Notes: generated by a model from the letters alone, not told the origin. 64,000 nt of DNA from Myxococcales bacterium (GCA_016792845.1 JAEUKH010000020.1:1-64000); one strand, 5' to 3'; shown: positions 1 to 8,525, counted from the first letter of the stretch. Translations and numbers: made by a program.

Positions 1-120
1 GTGGTCGCCCGCCGCCTGCCGCCCGTCGCCTGCCGCCCACCGTCCGTCGCCCGTTGGGGTGGGGGCGACCCTTGTGGTCGCCCGTCGCCCGCCGCCCACC
101 GCCCGTCGCCCGTCGCCCAC

Positions 121-182
121 ACGCGGGTCGACGTTTTCGACCAACGTTGACGCGTTCGGGCAGGCACAAGGCCTGCCCCTAC
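121..182 (+). repeat. Hairpin repeat, type A copy 1
   Basis: Module of about 62 bp ending in CCCCTAC. Its 3' half is a hairpin with 8-bp arms GGGCAGGC (158-165) and GCCTGCCC (171-178) around the loop ACAAG. Confidence 0.75.
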
Positions 183-373
183 GGTGGTTGATGTCGCCTG
201 CCGTCCGTCGCCCGTTGGGGTGGGGGCGACCGTGTGGTCGCCCGTTGGGGTGGGGGCGACCCTTGTGGTCGCCCGTCGCCTGCCGTCCGTCGCCTGCCGC
301 CCACCGTCCGTTACCCGTTGCCCACCGTCCGTCGCCCGTTGCCCACCGCCCGTTGCCCATCGCCCGCCGCCCA

Positions 374-436
374 CACGCGGGTCGACGTTTTCGACGAACG
401 TTGACGCATTCGGACAGGCACAAGGCCTGTCCCTAC
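374..436 (+). repeat. Hairpin repeat, type A copy 2
   Basis: Same module as at 121-182. The arms are GGACAGGC (412-419) and GCCTGTCC (425-432). The G-to-A change in the left arm is matched by C-to-T in the right arm, so pairing is kept. Confidence 0.75.
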
Positions 437-665
437 CGCATCGCGATGCGAAAACACCGCGGTTACTGGGACGTTCCGGTTGCCCGCCGCCCGTCGCCCA
501 TCGCCCGCCGCCCGTCGCACGTTGGGGTAGGGGCGACCCTTGTGGTCGCCCGTTGGCCATCGCCCGTCGCCCGTCGCCCGTCGCCCGCCGTCCGGCACCC
601 GCCGCCCGTCGCCCGCCGCCCGGCACCCGTCGCCCGTCGCCCGTCGCCCACCGCCCACCGCCCGT

Positions 666-727
666 ACGCGGGTTGACGTTTTCGACGAATGTTGATGCAT
701 TCGGACAGGCACAAGGCCTGTCCCTAC
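666..727 (+). repeat. Hairpin repeat, type A copy 3
   Basis: Third copy, with arms GGACAGGC (703-710) and GCCTGTCC (716-723) around ACAAG. A degenerate relative follows near 754-776, again ending in CCCCTAC. Confidence 0.75.
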
Positions 728-1043
728 TTGACCGATGACCGGTGATGTCTTCGGGGGGCACAAACCCGCCCCTACGCGGATCGCACTGCGGTGTCGGGAA
801 TCCGATCCGTACAGCCGACCCTTTGCTCTCCCAACCTCGCCTGGCGCTGATCACCCGCCGTTGTTTGCCGCTCCTGCGCCATCGGACGGTCGACGCCGCA
901 GCCGACACAGCCGCCGTGTCTTCGGGGCCGCGCTCTCGCTGCAGTCGCTCCGATTCGACGGGGCCGCAGCGGGTGGCATCGACGCTGCAACCAGGTCGAA
1001 TACTGGCCTCCTCGCGGTGAGGCCGGTAAAGGGCACAGACGCC

Positions 1044-3440
1044 GTGACCAGGTTGACCCGCTGGATTGTCGGAGCCTCGCTCCTCGGACTGGCCACCGGT
1101 GGGGTGGTGCTCCCCTCGGTCGCACGCCGTCGCGTCGAGGCCGCCGTGCTCGAACGCTGCGCGCGCCGCGACGACGTCGCCTGCCAGTTGAACAGTGTTC
1201 AACTCGCCACCGACGGCGTGCTCCTCGAAGGTCTGCGCGTCTCAACCCGCGACCAGGCCGTGCGGGCGCGTCTCGACCGGGTGGCGGTGCGCCTCAACTG
1301 GGTGCGCCTCGCGCTCGGGCTGCATCAACACATCGCCGTGCGCGTGGCCGGGGTCGAGCTCGCCGGGGCCGATTCGCTCGACGGGCTCCGCGCGCGGCTC
1401 TCGCGGCGCCCTGAACGGCACGCCGAGGGGGCGCGGCGCTTCACCCTCCGCCGGGTCGACCTTGAGGGCCTCGACGCCCGCTTCAGACTCGGCCTCACGC
1501 CCGATCGCGCCGCGCAGCTCGAAGCCCACGGCGTCTCGGCGCACTGGGCGACCGATGAGGCCCTCTCGGTCGAGTGGGCCGACGCCTCGGCCGAGCTCGG
1601 CCCCCATCGCGGCCAACTGCGCGGATGCGGGGCGCTCCGACGCAGCGACTTCGCCAACCTCACCTGCCAGGGCTTCGACGCCGAGACCGAGCTCTCTGAC
1701 CTCTCGAACGTGTTGAACAGTGTTCAACAGGGCCTCCGCTCAGGGCGCCGCGCCGCCCCAGGGGCCGAATCGGCTGCTCCCTCGGCCGACGCCGAGCCCT
1801 CTCCGACGCTGCGCACCGTGCGGCTCGATGAGGCGCTCACCGAGGGCTCCCGCTGGTCCGTGCAGCTGCGCGAAGGCACCGTGCGCGTTCGGCAACGGCG
1901 CGAGCTCCTCTTCGCCTTGCAGCCGGCCTCGCTGGCCATCGAAGGGGCGGGGCGACGGGTCGAGCAGCTCAGGGCCCAACTCGGGGGCGACGGGGCAGGG
2001 CAGACGGCCCTCGCGCTGGTGTATGCGCAGCCCATCGAGCGCCCCTGGAGGCTCCAACTCGACGCGAGCGAGGTGCCCCTCGCGCGGGTGGTGCCGTGGG
2101 CCCCGGGGGTGCCTTGGCACGCGACCGAGGAGGGGCGCTTCGAGGCGCATGTGACGGTCGATCCGACCGAGGCCGAGGGCGGGGTCGAGGTGGCCGGCTC
2201 GGTGCGGGTCGAGAACTTCGGCCTCTCGCACCCGGGTCTGGCGCGCGAGCCCGTTGACGGCCTCTCGGTCGAGGCCTCGGGGCGCATCTTGGTCGATCGG
2301 CTGCGGCGCCGGGTGGCCACCGCGGGGGTGCACGCCAACCTCAACGGGGTGCAGCTCTCGCTCTCGGGCTGGGCCGAGCACGACCGCGAGCATACGGCGC
2401 TCGACGCGTCGGTGGCCTTTCCGCCGATGGATTGTGACCTCCCGCGGCGGGCGCTCCCGCGCACGGTGGTGGGGCCGCTCTACGGCTTCGGGTTTCAGGG
2501 CACCCTCGGCGGCTCGGCCCACGTCGCGGTCGATACGCGGCGGCTCTCGAACACCCTCCTCGACTGGGATGTGCTTGATGCGTGTCGGGTCATTCACCCG
2601 TCGGCCGAGACCAGCTTGACGCGCTTCGCAGGGCCCTTCGTGCAACATGTGCTCGAACGCGGGGGGCTCCAGCGTAATTTCATCACCGGCCCCGAGTCTC
2701 CCAACTGGACGCCCATTGACGCCATCACGCCGGCCCTCGTGGGCGCCGTGGTGGTGCGCGAAGACGGCGGGTTCTACCGTCACCAGGGCTTCTCGCGAGA
2801 CGAGGTGCGCGGCGCCCTCGTGCGCAACCTCCAGCTCGGGCGCTTCGCCTTCGGCGCGAGCACGCTCTCGATGCAGCTCGTGAAGAACGTCTTTCTCGCG
2901 CGCGAGAAGACCTTGGTGCGCAAGCTCCAAGAGGTCGCCCTCACCTGGTGGATCGAGCAGAGCTTCGACAAGCGCTCGATCATGGAGCTGTACCTGAACG
3001 TGGTCGAGTTCGGCCCCGGCATCTACGGCGTCGGGCCCGCCGCGCGCTTCTTCTTCGGGCGCGAACCCGCAGAGCTGAGCCTCCTCCAGGCGATCTACCT
3101 CGCGACGCTCTTGCCCGCGCCGGTGCCGCGCTTCGCCAATTTCGAGCGGCAGAGCGTCTCGCCCGAGACCCTGGCGCGGCTCCGCGCGGTGGCCCGCAAC
3201 ATGGCCGCCAACCATCTCATTACGCCCGCCGAGGCCGCCGCGGCGCAGGCCGAGACGCTCACGTTCCGCGCCGCGCGGTCGGCCATTCCGCAGCCGCAGA
3301 CGCTTGAGGTGGGCCCTGAGGTGACCGACGAGGCCGCCCGCGCGATGGTCGAACGGATGGGCGTTCGGCCCGCAGCGCCCGCGACCTCAACAGAGAGCCC
3401 AGACGACGGGCCCGCCGAGGCGTCACCCGGGGTCGAGTGA
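1044..3440 (+). CDS. AsmA-like / monofunctional GT51 peptidoglycan transglycosylase
   Basis: Membrane-anchored protein of 798 residues that probably polymerises lipid II glycan strands in the periplasm. A hydrophobic anchor lies near residues 7-25, followed by about 500 residues resembling the AsmA/DUF748 beta-rich class. The C-terminal GT51 domain (about 555-735) has EDGGFYRHQGF with the catalytic Glu, GASTLSMQLVKN, the RKLQE motif, and IMELYLNVVEFG with YGVGPAARFFFGR. There is no transpeptidase domain, so it is not a bifunctional PBP. I chose GTG at 1044 because the anchor begins there and AAAGGG lies upstream; the frame stays open back to 735, through DNA that looks non-coding. Its end overlaps the convergent MarR gene by 18 bp. 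GT51 is firm; the AsmA label is less so. Confidence 0.85.
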   Translation: MTRLTRWIVGASLLGLATGGVVLPSVARRRVEAAVLERCARRDDVACQLNSVQLATDGVLLEGLRVSTRDQAVRARLDRVAVRLNWVRLALGLHQHIAVRVAGVELAGADSLDGLRARLSRRPERHAEGARRFTLRRVDLEGLDARFRLGLTPDRAAQLEAHGVSAHWATDEALSVEWADASAELGPHRGQLRGCGALRRSDFANLTCQGFDAETELSDLSNVLNSVQQGLRSGRRAAPGAESAAPSADAEPSPTLRTVRLDEALTEGSRWSVQLREGTVRVRQRRELLFALQPASLAIEGAGRRVEQLRAQLGGDGAGQTALALVYAQPIERPWRLQLDASEVPLARVVPWAPGVPWHATEEGRFEAHVTVDPTEAEGGVEVAGSVRVENFGLSHPGLAREPVDGLSVEASGRILVDRLRRRVATAGVHANLNGVQLSLSGWAEHDREHTALDASVAFPPMDCDLPRRALPRTVVGPLYGFGFQGTLGGSAHVAVDTRRLSNTLLDWDVLDACRVIHPSAETSLTRFAGPFVQHVLERGGLQRNFITGPESPNWTPIDAITPALVGAVVVREDGGFYRHQGFSRDEVRGALVRNLQLGRFAFGASTLSMQLVKNVFLAREKTLVRKLQEVALTWWIEQSFDKRSIMELYLNVVEFGPGIYGVGPAARFFFGREPAELSLLQAIYLATLLPAPVPRFANFERQSVSPETLARLRAVARNMAANHLITPAEAAAAQAETLTFRAARSAIPQPQTLEVGPEVTDEAARAMVERMGVRPAAPATSTESPDDGPAEASPGVE
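1186..1204. repeat. 19-bp perfect palindrome inside the transglycosylase gene
   Basis: AGTTGAACAGTGTTCAACT has 9-bp arms around a central G. It lies in frame in the 5' third of the gene and encodes LNSVQ. Confidence 0.8.
1711..1729. repeat. Second 19-bp perfect palindrome inside the transglycosylase gene
   Basis: TGTTGAACAGTGTTCAACA has the same 17-bp core as the copy at 1186-1204 and again encodes LNSVQ. Confidence 0.8.
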
Positions 3441-3890
3441 GCCTAGGCCCGGCGAGAGGGCCGCGTCGAGCGCGTCGGCGAGCCCTTCGATGAGTTGAAC
3501 AGTGTTCAACTGCTGCCCCGCGTCGACCGCGGCGAGGGCGCGTCGCAGGGCCCCCTCGGGGGTGTCGCGGGTGCGGGTCGCGAGGGCGGCTCCGAACGGG
3601 GTCACGCTGAACTGAAGCGCGCGGCGGTCGAGGCGGTTGCGTCGGCGCGCGACAAGCCCCTGCGCTTCGAGGGGCCGCAGCAGGGCTCCGACGGTCGATG
3701 GGCTGCGGTGCAGCGAGGCCGCGAGGGCCGCGAGGCTTGACCCCGGCGCGCGGTGGAGCTGCCTCAAGACGAGGCGCTGCTCGGCGCTCACGCCGTCGCG
3801 GGCGCTGAGGGCCTTGCTCCAGCCGTCGAGGCTGTGGGCCACGCGGTCGAGGGCCAACAGCATCGCGAGGGCCGGCGGGGGCCGCTTCAC
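3423..3890 (-). CDS. MarR-family winged-helix transcriptional regulator
   Basis: Protein of 155 residues, the usual MarR length. The central part reads as a winged helix: VSAEQRLVLRQLHRAPGSSLAALAASLHRSPSTVGALLRPLEAQGLVARR in overlapping stretches, followed by the wing with RLDRRALQFSVTPFG. The ligand is unknown. Its GTG start overlaps the stop of the upstream amidohydrolase (GTGA, 3887-3890), so the two are translationally coupled and the regulator probably controls or senses that pathway. Its own gene contains one copy of the 19-bp GTTGAACAGTGTTCAAC palindrome near the 3' end, which may or may not be an operator. Confidence 0.85.
   Translation of the reverse strand: MKRPPPALAMLLALDRVAHSLDGWSKALSARDGVSAEQRLVLRQLHRAPGSSLAALAASLHRSPSTVGALLRPLEAQGLVARRRNRLDRRALQFSVTPFGAALATRTRDTPEGALRRALAAVDAGQQLNTVQLIEGLADALDAALSPGLGSLDPG
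3493..3511. repeat. 19-bp perfect palindrome inside the marR-type gene
   Basis: AGTTGAACAGTGTTCAACT is identical to the copy at 1186-1204. On the minus strand it encodes LNTVQ near the C-terminus of the MarR protein. Confidence 0.8.
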
Positions 3891-4930
3891 GCGCCGACCG
3901 ACGAGACCGGCACCTCAGGGAGCCCCAAGATCCGCGCCGCGTTGCCGTAGAGCGCCGCGTGCCGGAGGGCGTCGTCGCCGTCGGTGGCGATGAACACCTT
4001 GGCCAGCCCGATGGCCTGCGAATAGAACGGCCAGTCGGTGCCGAAGACGGGGCGGTCGGGGGGCGCCTCGGCGAGGATCTTCTTCACCCCAGAGAGCGAC
4101 TGCGACGAGAGTTCGAGGTAACAGTTGGGGTATTTCTTCGCGAATTCGAGGGCTTCTGGCATTTGCAAGGCCCCCGAGTGCCCGAGCACGAAGCGCGTGC
4201 GGGGGTTCTCGGCGATGGCGCGCTCGTAGTGCTTGACCTGCGAGAGGTAGCGCCCGAGGCGCGTCTCGATGTCGACCGGGCCGCAGTGAAAGAGGATGGG
4301 CAGGTCGCGGTCGCCGCAGGCCTTGTAGAAGCGCATGCAGCGGGCCGCGTCGGGCTTCACCATCTGCACCGCGGGGTGCACCTTGATGCCCTTGGCGCCG
4401 CGCGCCTTCTGCGCGTCGAGGCGGGCCTCGACCTGGGTGTCGTACGGGTGCACAGAGCCGAAGACGATCATGTCGCTGCGGCCCTCGGTGGCGGCGAGCC
4501 AGGTGTCGGCGTTGCGGCTGAGCCCGAAGGGCCAGTCGATGGCCAGGAGCACCGAGTTCGAGATCTTGAGCGCGCCCATGTCGCGGGCGAGGTTGGCCAC
4601 GGTGTGGGTGCTCCGCATGCCGCCGTCGACGAGGCTCCCGAGGCCGAGGTCTCTTTCGAGCGCGGCGAGGTCTTCGGGGCTGAAATTGCGGTTGATGTAG
4701 ACGTCGAAATCGATGGGCCGCTGGTCGGGCAGGTAGCGCTCGGTGCGGGCGGTGCGGCGGTGGAGATCGACGCGGTTCGAGCGCACGTAGGTGAGCGCGA
4801 GGTGGGTGTGCATGTCGATGGCCGTCGGCACCGACGGGTCGTCGACCACGAGCTCGCCGTCTTTGAGTGAAAACCACGGCAAACGAGCCAGATCGTGAAG
4901 ATTCTCAAAGCGCGTCGGGTGAGTCGCCAC
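3887..4930 (-). CDS. Amidohydrolase-2 family metal-dependent hydrolase
   Basis: Cytosolic TIM-barrel hydrolase or decarboxylase-like protein of 347 residues. The N-terminal metal motif is MHTHLAL (about residue 40). HCGP, VLGHSGALQMPEA and the late GTDWPFYS supply the further His/Asp ligands in the order typical of the amidohydrolase-2 (PF04909) class. GTG at 4930 is preceded by GGAG at suitable spacing. The next gene downstream, marR-type, is coupled by a 4-bp overlap. The substrate cannot be told from sequence; aromatic or lactone substrates are common in this family. Confidence 0.8.
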   Translation of the reverse strand: MATHPTRFENLHDLARLPWFSLKDGELVVDDPSVPTAIDMHTHLALTYVRSNRVDLHRRTARTERYLPDQRPIDFDVYINRNFSPEDLAALERDLGLGSLVDGGMRSTHTVANLARDMGALKISNSVLLAIDWPFGLSRNADTWLAATEGRSDMIVFGSVHPYDTQVEARLDAQKARGAKGIKVHPAVQMVKPDAARCMRFYKACGDRDLPILFHCGPVDIETRLGRYLSQVKHYERAIAENPRTRFVLGHSGALQMPEALEFAKKYPNCYLELSSQSLSGVKKILAEAPPDRPVFGTDWPFYSQAIGLAKVFIATDGDDALRHAALYGNAARILGLPEVPVSSVGA

Positions 4931-4959
4931 GGGGTGCTCCGGACAGGGGGTGGGTGAGG

Positions 4960-5700
4960 TCAGCTGAGGGCGCTGAGTTGTCGCAGAAGAAGCAGCGCGC
5001 CCGCTAGCATCATCATCGCGGCGGCGCCGACCCTGAAGCGCCGCTCGCTGATCGCGTGGTGCACGCGGTTGCCGAGCGCGAAGGCGAGGGCCAGGGGGAG
5101 CACGAAGCTCACCGAGCGCGTGGCGCTGAGCACCCCGAGGCGGCCGAGGCGCGCGAAATTCACCATCAGCGCGAGGTTCATGGTGAGCCAGGTGAGGGCC
5201 AGGGTCGCGCGGAAGACGCGCTTGCTCTGAATCTCTTGGCCCACCGCGAAGACGATGAGCGGGCCGCCAGCGCCGAAGACCCCTTGGATGACCCCGCCCA
5301 AGAGGAGCGCCGCGTTGGCCACCCGCGGGCCGGGCCGAAGCACCGCGTTGCGCAGGGTCTTGCGGAGCTCGAGGCTGGCCATGACGATCACGAAGACCGC
5401 GAAGAGCGCGAGGGGCTCGGGGCGCCCTGCGAAGCGCGTGAGGCTCAGCCCGACCAGGGTGCCGCTGCCCACGAAGGGCACGATGCGGCGGGTCAAGAGC
5501 GGCCGGTCGATGTGCCGCGCTTCGGTGAGCACGACCCAGGCCGAGAGGCCCATGTTGACTGGCACGTAGCTCGGCAAGAGCTCGGGGACGGCGAGGAAAT
5601 TCGACCCGAGCGACACCGCGAGGATCGTGGCGCCGAAGCCCACGATCGACTCGACGAAGAAGCCCAGAAAGAGCACAGCGAGGAGCGCGAGCGGCGGCAT
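4960..5700 (-). CDS. TauE/SafE-type membrane transporter
   Basis: Integral inner-membrane protein of 246 residues with about eight hydrophobic segments. The opening LAVLFLGFFVESIVGFGA and the later GVIQGVFGAGGPLIVFA are the two internally related glycine-rich repeats characteristic of the TauE/SafE (sulfite or anion exporter, TSUP) family. It lies 29 bp upstream of the amidohydrolase-marR pair on the same strand and probably shares their transcript. The transported anion is unknown. I used ATG at 5700; a GTG immediately before it (5703) is also possible. Confidence 0.8.
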   Translation of the reverse strand: MPPLALLAVLFLGFFVESIVGFGATILAVSLGSNFLAVPELLPSYVPVNMGLSAWVVLTEARHIDRPLLTRRIVPFVGSGTLVGLSLTRFAGRPEPLALFAVFVIVMASLELRKTLRNAVLRPGPRVANAALLLGGVIQGVFGAGGPLIVFAVGQEIQSKRVFRATLALTWLTMNLALMVNFARLGRLGVLSATRSVSFVLPLALAFALGNRVHHAISERRFRVGAAAMMMLAGALLLLRQLSALS

Positions 5701-5860
5701 CACGGCGTCGCCGCCCGCACTACACCCTCTCAGCCCGCCGGGGGAATGGGCGACTGGGCGCGGCGGCGCTTTTGTGTCATCGATGCGAGCGCCCCGGCGT
5801 CGCAGGGCCCCGGCCCTCGGGTCGCGGCCCGCGGGGCGCCTGGGGCGAGAGGGGCAGGCT

Positions 5861-6229
5861 GTGAGAGCGCTCGTTTCAGCATCGCTGGTGGTGGTCGCGG
5901 TGATTCATCTCTTGCCCGTCTCGGGGGCCCTCGGGGCGCGGCGCCTCTCGGCCCTCTATGGGCTGAGCTTTGACGAGCCGAACCTCGAAATTCTCATGCG
6001 CCATCGCGCGGTGATGTTCGGCCTGCTGGGTGTGTTTCTTCTCGGGGCGGCGTTCAGCGCGGCGCTGCAGCCGATGGCCTTCGGGGCGGGCCTGGTGAGC
6101 GTCGTTTCGTTCGTCGGGCTGGCCTGGCGGGTGGGGGGGTACAACGGCGCGCTCCGGCGGGTGGTGGCGGTCGACCTCGTGGCGCTCGCGTGCCTCGTGC
6201 TCGGCGGCGTGCTGCGCGCGCTTGGGTAG
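5861..6229 (+). CDS. Small four-helix integral membrane protein
   Basis: Protein of 122 residues with four hydrophobic stretches: LVSASLVVVAVIHLLP, HRAVMFGLLGVFLLGAAF, FGAGLVSVVSFVGLAW and VVAVDLVALACLVLGGVL. A polar loop, YGLSFDEPNLEILMRHR, follows the first helix. GTG at 5861 is chosen because GAGAGG lies just upstream and the first helix begins there; the longer frame back to 5627 is antisense to the exporter. From memory, similar small membrane proteins are sometimes labelled phosphopantetheine adenylyltransferase, but no nucleotidyltransferase motif is visible here. Function unknown. Confidence 0.7.
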   Translation: MRALVSASLVVVAVIHLLPVSGALGARRLSALYGLSFDEPNLEILMRHRAVMFGLLGVFLLGAAFSAALQPMAFGAGLVSVVSFVGLAWRVGGYNGALRRVVAVDLVALACLVLGGVLRALG

Positions 6230-6250
6230 ACGTGCGGTGACCGGTGGCGC

Positions 6251-7135
6251 TCAGGCCCGCGAGGCCACGAGGTAGGCCAGCGCCTCGCGGGGGTAGGGGC
6301 TGTGCGCGGCCAAGACCCCCGCGAGGGCTTTGACGAGCTCGGTGCTGCTCTCGAAGCGGTCTTCGGGGCGACGCGCGAACATCTGCGAGAGGAGGGCCCA
6401 GACCCCGGCGTCGAGGCCCCGCCGCGGCGGCAGGGTGGCCTCGCGGATGTGATCCATCGTGGCGAGCGGCGTGTCGGCGTCGAAAGGGCGGTGGCCCGTG
6501 AGGGCGTGGTAGAGCACCGCGCCGAGGGCGAACTGGTCGCTCGCCGCGGTGAGCGCTTGGGCCCGCACCTGCTCGGGGCTCATGTAGCTCCAGGTGCCGC
6601 GCCGCACCCCGGCCTCGGTGTCTTCGCGGTGCGCGGTCGCGCGGGCGATGCCGAAATCGCTGAGCCTCACGAAGCCGTCGCGGCCCAAGAGGATGTTGCT
6701 CGGCGCGACGTCGCGGTGCACGAGCCGCAGCGGGCGCCCGGCCTCGTCGGCGAGGGCGTGCAGGTAGCGCAGCGCCTCGGCCACGTCGAGGGCCACGGCG
6801 AGGGCGAGGGCCGTCGGCAAGGGGCCCCGGGCGAGGGCCTGGGCGAGGTCGATGCCGTCAACGAACTCCATGCGGACCCAGTAGACGCCCTGCGAGACCC
6901 CGAGGTCGCTCACCGACACGAGGTGCGGGTGCGAGAAGCGTGCGGCGAGCCGCGCCTCGTCGACGAGCCGGTGCTCGTAGTCAGGGTCGCCGCGGTGCTC
7001 TTCGCGCAGCACCTTGAGCGCCACGCGCTTCTCGAAGCCGCTCGCGCCGTGCCACACCGCGAGGAAGACCTCGCCGGCGCCGCCCTGACCGAGGCGCTGA
7101 AGAATCCGAAAGGGGCCGATCTGTCGCGGCGTCAT
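6251..7135 (-). CDS. Cytosolic eukaryote-type Ser/Thr protein kinase
   Basis: Kinase-only protein of 294 residues with no transmembrane segment. It shows the glycine loop GQGGAGEVFLA, the ATP-binding Lys in RVALKVL, the catalytic HRDVAPSN (about 147), the metal-binding DFGIA and the activation-segment MSPEQV with SDQFALGAVLYHALTG, so all catalytic residues are in place. The gene is divergent from the FHA-sigma54 activator with only 33 bp between starts, and the PP2C phosphatase lies just beyond. Kinase, FHA reader and phosphatase therefore form a plausible phospho-Thr signalling unit, which is inference from context. No Shine-Dalgarno sequence is obvious. Confidence 0.9.
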   Translation of the reverse strand: MTPRQIGPFRILQRLGQGGAGEVFLAVWHGASGFEKRVALKVLREEHRGDPDYEHRLVDEARLAARFSHPHLVSVSDLGVSQGVYWVRMEFVDGIDLAQALARGPLPTALALAVALDVAEALRYLHALADEAGRPLRLVHRDVAPSNILLGRDGFVRLSDFGIARATAHREDTEAGVRRGTWSYMSPEQVRAQALTAASDQFALGAVLYHALTGHRPFDADTPLATMDHIREATLPPRRGLDAGVWALLSQMFARRPEDRFESSTELVKALAGVLAAHSPYPREALAYLVASRA

Positions 7136-7168
7136 GGAAGAGATTCGAGGCTACCATCACCCGCTGCG

Positions 7169-8521
7169 ATGGGCGCTGTGACTGCCACGATTCATACCGC
7201 GACGCTCCCCGGGGTGACGGCCTCACCGCGGTGTCAGGTGGTCGTCATCGACGGCCCCGACCGCGGGCAAGCCGCGCCCTTGAGCCTCCCTGACGGCGTC
7301 GTCACCGTCGGCACGGGCGAGGGGGCCACGCTGCGGCTCACCGACGAGCGGGTGTCGCGCCGTCACCTCACCATCACCGCCGAGGCCGGGCGCTTTCGGG
7401 TCGTCGACCACGAGAGCACCAACGGCACGCGCTACGAGGGCTCAGAGCTCGGCGATCTGCGGGTGCCGCTCGGCGCGACGCTGAAGCTCGGGCGCAGCTT
7501 TCTGCGCATCGTTCCGGTGGCGCGGGCCCTGCGGGTGCGGCCCTCGTCGGCGACCCGCTGCGGCGAGCTCGTGGGCGAGAGCCTCGCGATGCGCGAAGCC
7601 TTCGCGGTGATCGACCTGGCCGCCGAGAGCGACGTGACGGTGCTCCTCGAAGGCGAGACGGGCACGGGCAAGGAGCTCGCCGCGCGGGCCATTCACGAGC
7701 GCTCGGCGCGTCGGCTCAAGCCCTTCGTGACCATCGACTGCGGCGCGCTCCCCGAGGCGCTCTTGGAGAGCGAGCTCTTCGGGCACGTCAAGGGCGCCTT
7801 CACCGGGGCTCACGGCGCCCGGGCCGGGGCCTTCGTGCGGGCCCACGGCGGCACGCTCTTTCTCGACGAGCTCGGCGGTGTCTCGGCGGCGGTGCAAGCT
7901 CGGCTCTTGCGTGCGGTCGAGGCCCGCGCGGTGCGCCCCGTGGGGGCCGACTCCGAGCGCGCGGTCGATGTTCGCATCGTCGCGGCCTCGCGGCACGACC
8001 TCGTGGCCCAGGTCGCCGACGGTCGCTTCCGCTCTGACCTGTACTATCGCCTCTCGGTGCTGCGGGTGGGCCTCGCGCCGCTGCGTCAGCGCCGCGAAGA
8101 CCTCGCCATCATGGTGACCGAAATGATGCGGCGCCGCGGCCTCGAAGCGGGCCCCATCGAAGGGGCCGGGTACGAGCTCTTGCTCAGCCACGACTGGCCC
8201 GGCAACGGGCGCGAGCTCCGCAACGTGATCGACCGCGCGATGGCCCTCTGCCCGACGGCCCAGCGCTTCACGGCGCTCAACCTCTCGCTCGACGGGGCCG
8301 CGTCGGCCGACGACCCGTGGCCCGCGGTGCACCCGGGCCTCGCCTGGGAGGCGTCGAAGAGCCTCGTCTTGCACGCGTTCGAGCGAAAGTACCTCACCGC
8401 CCTCTGGGCCGAGTCTGGGCACAACCTCTCGGCCGCGGCGCGCCGCGCGGCGCTCGACCGGAAGCACCTCCGGGCGCTCTTGCGCAGGCACGGGCTCGTC
8501 GGCGCCGAGGGCTCGGAGTGA
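7169..8521 (+). CDS. FHA-domain sigma-54-dependent transcriptional activator
   Basis: Enhancer-binding protein of 450 residues. The FHA domain (about 22-105) carries VSRRHLTI and STNGTRY, the phosphothreonine-binding signature. The AAA+ core (about 130-350) has Walker A GETGTGKE (about 161), the sigma-54 contact loop GAFTGAH (about 208), Walker B GTLFLDEL and the arginine-finger region RFRSDLYYRL. A Fis-like helix-turn-helix closes the protein (HNLSAAARRAALDRKHLRALL). It should open sigma-54 promoters in response to phosphorylation recognised by FHA, probably by the kinase encoded divergently. ATG at 7169 is chosen; the frame extends upstream only as antisense to the kinase gene. Confidence 0.92.
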   Translation: MGAVTATIHTATLPGVTASPRCQVVVIDGPDRGQAAPLSLPDGVVTVGTGEGATLRLTDERVSRRHLTITAEAGRFRVVDHESTNGTRYEGSELGDLRVPLGATLKLGRSFLRIVPVARALRVRPSSATRCGELVGESLAMREAFAVIDLAAESDVTVLLEGETGTGKELAARAIHERSARRLKPFVTIDCGALPEALLESELFGHVKGAFTGAHGARAGAFVRAHGGTLFLDELGGVSAAVQARLLRAVEARAVRPVGADSERAVDVRIVAASRHDLVAQVADGRFRSDLYYRLSVLRVGLAPLRQRREDLAIMVTEMMRRRGLEAGPIEGAGYELLLSHDWPGNGRELRNVIDRAMALCPTAQRFTALNLSLDGAASADDPWPAVHPGLAWEASKSLVLHAFERKYLTALWAESGHNLSAAARRAALDRKHLRALLRRHGLVGAEGSE

Positions 8522-8525
8522 GGTC

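Larger units (their letters stand above)
1..735. repeat. Degenerate GC-rich repeat tract with ACAAG-loop hairpins
   Basis: No gene is supported here. The tract is built from a degenerate 7-bp unit of the type CGCCCRY, giving low-complexity Arg/Pro/Ser- or Gly/Arg-rich readings on both strands. Embedded in it are two groups of hairpin modules. One group lies at 121-182, 374-436 and 666-727. The other lies at 53-83, 214-243, 244-274 and 521-552, with the tail of a further copy at 1-11. Open frames on both strands are artefacts of the absence of stops in this composition. The array probably extends upstream of the window. Confidence 0.85.

Noticed and set aside
1..735. CRISPR array
   Set aside because: The repeats are degenerate and irregularly spaced, spacers are themselves repetitive, and no cas gene is nearby.
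59..763. Overlapping open frames of 83-205 residues on both strands
   Set aside because: They translate the 7-bp degenerate repeats into Arg/Pro/Ser or Gly/Arg runs, have no start signals and contain the hairpin repeats. No protein family is resembled.
1740..3215. 491-residue antisense frame opposite the transglycosylase gene
   Set aside because: High GC leaves antisense frames open. The plus-strand gene has full GT51 motifs, while the antisense product is Arg/Glu/His-rich without a recognisable fold.
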